Positions 5,243 through 9,212 of a stretch of 9,212 nucleotides of DNA are shown piece by piece. Under the pieces are notes generated by a model. The model was not told the origin of the DNA and did not search any database. It saw only the letters and a program-made list of their open reading frames with translations. The position numbers were made by a program, and so were the translations under genes. The DNA lies in contig CAZIVE010000103.1 of the NCBI GenBank assembly GCA_964542435.1, positions 1 to 9,212 of the forward strand. Reading direction: 5' to 3'. Numbering within the stretch: the stretch's first letter is position 1; each line of letters starts with the position of its first letter. This DNA is from CAZIVE01 sp964542435 (GTDB lineage: Bacteria > Bacteroidota > Bacteroidia > Bacteroidales > Tannerellaceae).

Positions 5243-8200
5243 ATGAAGAGAATCTTATATTACTCCCTTATATTGATTACCTTACTCGGAGCGTGCAGCA
5301 CAAAGAAGAACACGCGACTGAGCCGCTTCTATCATGCCACAAACACCCGTTACAACATCTATTATAATGGAAAGCTGGCTTATGACGATGCCTTGAGCAG
5401 CATGGAGAAAGGATACCAGGAGAATTACGTGGAGCCGATCTTTATGCATGCCATCAGTGCACAGCCGAAAGACAAGAAGAATACGGGCGGCGCGTTTGAC
5501 AAGACTATCGAGAAAAGCAATAAAGCCATCAAGCTACATTCCATCAAAGCAAAGCCATTGAAGAAGTCCGGCTGGAGGAACAACGCCAAGCAGGTGCTGA
5601 TCCAATCGAAGGAGGAGTACAATCCTTTTCTCAAGAACAGCTGGATGATCATGGGACAGGCTGAGTTTTACAATGCAGACTTTCTGCAGGCTTCGGCCAC
5701 CTTCTCCTATATCGCAAAACATTTCGCCACCGAGCCTGAGGTCGTCGCCGAAGCCAAACTGTGGCAGGCACGCTGCTATGACGAAATGGATTGGCTTTAT
5801 GAATCGGAAGACATCCTCAACAAACTCAACCAGAAAGGCATTCCCAAGAAGAACCGCGACCAGTTTGAGTTTGTGAATGCGGAATATCTCATCAAGGACG
5901 GGAAGTTTGCCGAAGCCATACCTCATCTGAAGCTGGCTATCAAAGGAGAACCGAAGCATCTGCAACGCTCGCGACTTAAATATCTGCTCGGTCAGCTTTA
6001 CCAAGGTCAGAACCAGAATGCAGAAGCGTATAAGTCGTTCGGCGAGGTGATCAAATCCAGTCCGCCTTATCAGCTGGAGTTTGCCGCACGCATTCGTCAG
6101 ACGGAGGTTTTCCCGGGCGGCGAATACAAGAGCATCATTGGCAAGCTGCGCTCAATGGGACGCGATCAGAAGAATAAGGATTATCTCGATCAGGTTTATT
6201 ATGCGCTCGGCAACCTTTACCTCAGTCGCAAAGATACGGCCAACGCCATCGAGAATTATCAGAAAGGTATTGACAAGAGTACGAAGAACGGACTGGACAA
6301 GGCGCTCTGCCAGATCAAGCTGGGTGATCTTTACTTCAGCATGCGCGACTATGTGAAGGCGCAGCCCTGCTTCAGCGGAGCACTCTCGGCTATCAATAAG
6401 GAGTTCAAGGACTACAAGCGCGTGTCGAAGATCTCGTCCGTGCTGGATGAACTGGTCGTACACGTCAAGGCTGTACACTTGCAGGACAGTTTGCAGGTGT
6501 TGGCCAAGATGCCGGAGAAAGATCGTCTCGCCGTGATCGACAAGATCATCGAGAAGGTAAAGAAGGATGAAGAAGAGGCCAAGGCCAAAGCCGACAAGGA
6601 GGCATTCCTTGCGGATCAGGCAGCTCAAGGAACGGGCATCAACCGTCCCGGCACGCAAGCTGCCTCCGTGAAGATTCCGACAGCCGGTGGAAGCAGCGCG
6701 ACCTTCTATTTTTATAATCCACAGACGGTGGCCGACGGCAAGATGCAGTTCCAACGCAAATGGGGCAAACGTGTCAATGAAGATAACTGGCGCCGCAGGA
6801 AGAAGGAACTTTCTACATTCAACGGCAATGCAGGAGCGGCCGGGCAGGTCGTTTCCAACGATACGACGCAGCAGCAGGAGGCACAACTCGATGCCAATGG
6901 CAAACCGGTTGCCGGAACGGAAGCAGCCGACTCATTGGCCAACGATCCGAAGTCGCGCGAATATTACTTGCAGCAGATCCCGATGACGCCTGAGGACATC
7001 GACGCATCGAACGTGATCATCATCGACGGTATGTACAACATGGGTATGATCTATAAGGACAAACTGGAGGATCTGCCGCTTTCCATCGACGAATTCATCG
7101 GCCTCGACAACCGATTCCCGGATAATGAGCATCTGCTGGAGACCTATTACCAGATCTATCTGATGGCACTCCGCCAGGAGAACGAGGCTCTCGCCAACGA
7201 ATACCGCGAGAAGCTGAAGGCGAAGTTCCCGAAGAGCGACTACACCATTGCCGTCTCCGATCCGGACTATGCCTACAACATCCGTCACATGGATGCCGCG
7301 CAGGATTCCATTTACCAGATCACCTACGACCGTTATCTCGCGAGCGACACCGCTACGGTTCGCAAGAACTACCGCGAGATGATGAAGAAATATCCGTTGG
7401 CAACGCTGCTGCCAAAGTTCATGTTCCTCAACGCGCTCTCTTATGTGCAGGGCGGCGAAGTGGACAGCTTCAAGAATTCGCTCAAGGCGCTGGTGGACAA
7501 ATATCCGAAGGCTGACGTCAGCGAACTGGCCGGCGAGATGCTGAAAGGCGTACTTCGCGGACGTGCCTTGGTTCAGGGCAATGTAAAGGGAATGACTTGG
7601 AATATGCGCTTCGGTATCGGTGAGAACGGACAGCTTTCGGCAGCCGATTCGGCTCGCGTGTTCCGCGTGGATTCCGTTGGGGAGAATGCGCCTTATCGCA
7701 TGCTGCTGATCTATCCGACGGGATCGATCGACAAGAATCAGCTGCTCTTCGCTGTGGCTGCCTACAACTTTGCCAACTCCATGGTCAAGACCTTCGATCT
7801 GACCTTCGAGGAAAGCGGTCCGGTAAGCATGCTTCAGATCAGTGGTTTCTACAACCTCAAAGAGATCTTGCATTATTATCAGATGATATACGGCAAGGAC
7901 GGATACGCTACGACCTTCGACAAGAGCGTCACCATCATTCCGATCTCCGATGACAACTACGAGACGCTGATGCGCGGCAAGACGCTCGATGAATACCTGA
8001 CCTTCTTCGCCGATAAATTCGGTGACCAGGCTCCAGAGATCGTGGCTCGCCTCAAAGCCCGCATGGCAGCTGACACGAATGAGGACAAGACGGAAGATAA
8101 GGAACCGCCGCTGCCTCCGAACATCAAGGAAGAGCCTGTCGAGGAGGAGAAACAGGAGGAAGAAGCTGCTCCGGAAGTGAAGAATTCCGTTCGCCGTCAG

Positions 8201-9070
8201 CCAGCCGACACGAAGACCGATGAGAAGGCTCAGAAGCCGTCGAAGAAGGAGAAGACGAGCAAGAAAGTCACATCCGTCAAGATTGATTCTACCCGCGTGG
8301 CCAGAGAAACCATGCCGACCATCACCGCTCCCGCCATTCAGGTGAAGTTCCCGACAACTGTGAAGGCCATCGACGACACCGTCCGGCTTCCGAAGCAGGC
8401 AGCTATCGCTGTTCCGAAAGAAGACACCGGATTCTCGCTGAAGCAGGTTCTCGAAATCCGCAAGAAACAACGCGACGAGAAGGCTCAGCAGAAAGCAGAC
8501 GAGCAGAAGGCTAAACAGGAAGCTGCACAGAAGCGGAAAGAGGAACGCGAGAAGCTGAAGACGGAAAAACAGCAGGAAGCTGCTGCCGCCCAGCAACCGC
8601 AGGAACAGGCCCAACCGAAACAGGAAGCAGCTCCACAAGACACGACGAAGGTGACCAAGTCCAAACCGTCGAAGACCAAACAGCCCAAGGCCAAAGCAAC
8701 AGCAAAGCCGAAGAAGCAGGTTCAGGAGAAGACAGTAGAAGAACAGAGTCAGGAAGATCTGAAGAAACAGCAGGCTGAAGAGGAGAAGACGTTGCTCCAG
8801 CAGAAAGCCGAACGGGAGAAGCAACTCGATCAGGACCGCAAAGCCAAGATGAAGCAGGCTGCCGCCGATCGCAAAGCCAAACTGAAGGCTCGTGCCGAAC
8901 TTCAGAAGCAAAAGGAGAAGGAAGCTAAGCAGCTCCAGAAGCAGAAAGAGAAGGAACGCAAGGAGAAAGCCGCTGCCTACAAGGAGAAGCAAGCCGAAAA
9001 GCTCAAGGCGCGCCAGGAGGCCCTCAAAGCAAAAGAGGCAGCTGCCAAAGCCAAACGGCAAACGAAATAG
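5243..9070 (+). CDS. PorW/SprE-like TPR lipoprotein with long charged C-terminal tail
   Basis: The 1275-residue protein starts with a lipoprotein signal (MKRILYYSLILITLLGAC) with Cys18 as the lipidated residue. STKKNTR follows, with no acidic surface-export signal, so it probably faces the periplasm. CSTKKNTRLSRFYH and the next YNIYYNGK resemble SprE of Flavobacterium and PorW of Porphyromonas, TPR lipoproteins needed for type IX secretion and gliding. TPR-like helix pairs occupy about 130-385. A short charged helix (425-458) precedes FYFYNPQTVADGK and WGKRVNEDNWR (488-516), a mark of this family. A second TPR-like part (590-770) is followed by a folded end domain (815-925, with ISGFYNLKE and DNYETLMRG). 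From about 944 the protein is low in complexity. Homologues also occur in species without a known type IX system, so the role is likely but unproven. An ATG at 5238 is out of frame. No other T9SS gene is in view. Confidence 0.85.
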   Translation: MKRILYYSLILITLLGACSTKKNTRLSRFYHATNTRYNIYYNGKLAYDDALSSMEKGYQENYVEPIFMHAISAQPKDKKNTGGAFDKTIEKSNKAIKLHSIKAKPLKKSGWRNNAKQVLIQSKEEYNPFLKNSWMIMGQAEFYNADFLQASATFSYIAKHFATEPEVVAEAKLWQARCYDEMDWLYESEDILNKLNQKGIPKKNRDQFEFVNAEYLIKDGKFAEAIPHLKLAIKGEPKHLQRSRLKYLLGQLYQGQNQNAEAYKSFGEVIKSSPPYQLEFAARIRQTEVFPGGEYKSIIGKLRSMGRDQKNKDYLDQVYYALGNLYLSRKDTANAIENYQKGIDKSTKNGLDKALCQIKLGDLYFSMRDYVKAQPCFSGALSAINKEFKDYKRVSKISSVLDELVVHVKAVHLQDSLQVLAKMPEKDRLAVIDKIIEKVKKDEEEAKAKADKEAFLADQAAQGTGINRPGTQAASVKIPTAGGSSATFYFYNPQTVADGKMQFQRKWGKRVNEDNWRRRKKELSTFNGNAGAAGQVVSNDTTQQQEAQLDANGKPVAGTEAADSLANDPKSREYYLQQIPMTPEDIDASNVIIIDGMYNMGMIYKDKLEDLPLSIDEFIGLDNRFPDNEHLLETYYQIYLMALRQENEALANEYREKLKAKFPKSDYTIAVSDPDYAYNIRHMDAAQDSIYQITYDRYLASDTATVRKNYREMMKKYPLATLLPKFMFLNALSYVQGGEVDSFKNSLKALVDKYPKADVSELAGEMLKGVLRGRALVQGNVKGMTWNMRFGIGENGQLSAADSARVFRVDSVGENAPYRMLLIYPTGSIDKNQLLFAVAAYNFANSMVKTFDLTFEESGPVSMLQISGFYNLKEILHYYQMIYGKDGYATTFDKSVTIIPISDDNYETLMRGKTLDEYLTFFADKFGDQAPEIVARLKARMAADTNEDKTEDKEPPLPPNIKEEPVEEEKQEEEAAPEVKNSVRRQPADTKTDEKAQKPSKKEKTSKKVTSVKIDSTRVARETMPTITAPAIQVKFPTTVKAIDDTVRLPKQAAIAVPKEDTGFSLKQVLEIRKKQRDEKAQQKADEQKAKQEAAQKRKEEREKLKTEKQQEAAAAQQPQEQAQPKQEAAPQDTTKVTKSKPSKTKQPKAKATAKPKKQVQEKTVEEQSQEDLKKQQAEEEKTLLQQKAEREKQLDQDRKAKMKQAAADRKAKLKARAELQKQKEKEAKQLQKQKEKERKEKAAAYKEKQAEKLKARQEALKAKEAAAKAKRQTK
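8072..9067 (+). other. Low-complexity K/E/Q/A tail region of the lipoprotein, with internal repeats
   Basis: Residues 944-1275 form an extended tail. It opens acidic and proline-rich (EDKEPPLPPN, EEEKQEEE), turns basic (981-1010), passes through a Thr/Val/Pro linker (1015-1058), and then becomes a predicted long charged helix or coiled coil (1063-1275) of Lys, Glu, Gln and Ala, split by a Pro/Thr/Lys stretch (1115-1160). An 11-residue duplication, LQKQKEKEAKQ then LQKQKEKERKE, spans 8900-8965. The composition resembles TolA domain II or other periplasm-spanning rods. The reading frame stays open and codon use is like the rest of the gene, so this is a real tail and not a readthrough artefact. 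Confidence 0.75.
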
Positions 9071-9117
9071 CAAACAGCAACAGCTGGTTTCCGAAGAATC
9101 ATTTCAGAATATCATAC

Positions 9118-9147
9118 AAAAGAGAGTCGCAAAACGGCTCTCTTTTT
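9118..9147 (+). terminator. Intrinsic terminator after the lipoprotein gene
   Basis: AAAAGAGAGTCG pairs with CGGCTCTCTTTT around the loop CAAAA, a 12-bp stem with one G-U pair, followed by a T-rich run (TTTTTCTTT in total from 9143). It lies 47 bp after the stop codon at 9068-9070. The A run on the left side means it may also work on the minus strand. This is the only strong terminator seen in the window. Confidence 0.85.
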
Positions 9148-9156
9148 CTTTGTCAC

Positions 9157-9204
9157 CTACCGTACAGTCGGTAGATAACGCTTCTTTAGGTGTTATTTCT
9201 TTTA
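9157..9204. other. Two further small hairpins at the right edge
   Basis: CTACCG and CGGTAG (9157-9174) form a perfect 6-bp stem with a 6-nt loop. ATAACGC and GTGTTAT (9175-9196) form a 7-bp stem with one G-U pair, followed by TTCTTTTATTTC, which could be a weak second terminator. The rest of this end shows no gene. A function for either hairpin is uncertain. Confidence 0.3.
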
Positions 9205-9212
9205 TTTCGCTA

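Noticed and set aside
6152..6886. A 244-codon minus-strand open frame
   Set aside because: It lies opposite the TPR and linker coding region, has no recognisable domain, and no separate promoter is visible.
6932..9073. A 713-codon open frame on the minus strand opposite the lipoprotein gene
   Set aside because: It is a shadow of the plus-strand gene: the translation is Leu/Phe/Arg-rich low complexity mirroring Lys/Glu/Gln codons, with no domain, and the plus frame has a lipobox, TPRs and a terminator.

Overview
The window looks like chromosomal DNA from a member of the Bacteroidota, most likely Bacteroidales in or near Prevotellaceae. The genes are close to 50% GC and the long upstream region is AT-rich. 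There are almost no usable Shine-Dalgarno sequences. Several sites match the Bacteroidota promoter pattern (TTTG, then TAnnTTTG). The protein repertoire also fits: a second-type methionine aminopeptidase, an EPSP synthase carrying GTAMRF, and a PorW/SprE-like TPR lipoprotein. The genus is inferred from memory of family sequences; no search was run.

Layout. Positions 1-485 hold no protein gene. The left part carries two tandem leftward promoters and an RNA leader with a GNRA-capped hairpin that runs off the left edge; this is probably the start of an rRNA operon. The right part carries three copies of the perfect palindrome AACCATGGTT spaced 44 and 22 bp apart, upstream of uxaC. uxaC (555-1733, uronate isomerase) is interrupted by a 100-N scaffold gap that almost certainly stands for about 330 real bases. 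map (1788-2648) has its own promoter -7 box. aroA (2700-3929), a small membrane protein with a CxxCxxxC cluster (3951-4385) and a ZnuB/MntB-type metal ABC permease (4388-5191) follow closely on the same strand. A 14-bp perfect palindrome lies in the next intergenic gap. A 1275-residue PorW/SprE-like lipoprotein (5243-9070) comes next, with a very long charged, coiled-coil-like C-terminal tail. A strong intrinsic terminator (9118-9147) closes the run.

How the genes fit together. uxaC serves hexuronate catabolism and has its own control region. The others look like a mostly co-directional housekeeping run: map (N-terminal Met removal), aroA (shikimate pathway), a metal permease with its small Cys-rich neighbour, and an envelope lipoprotein whose relatives act in type IX secretion and gliding. 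They share no single pathway. The 2-51 bp gaps and the absence of internal terminators suggest cotranscription from the map promoter to the 9118 terminator, possibly with an extra regulatory point at 5202-5215.

I found no mobile element, CRISPR array, tRNA or clearly new multi-gene system. The least explained items are the phased palindrome array before uxaC, the Cys-cluster protein next to an orphan permease, and the tail of the large lipoprotein.
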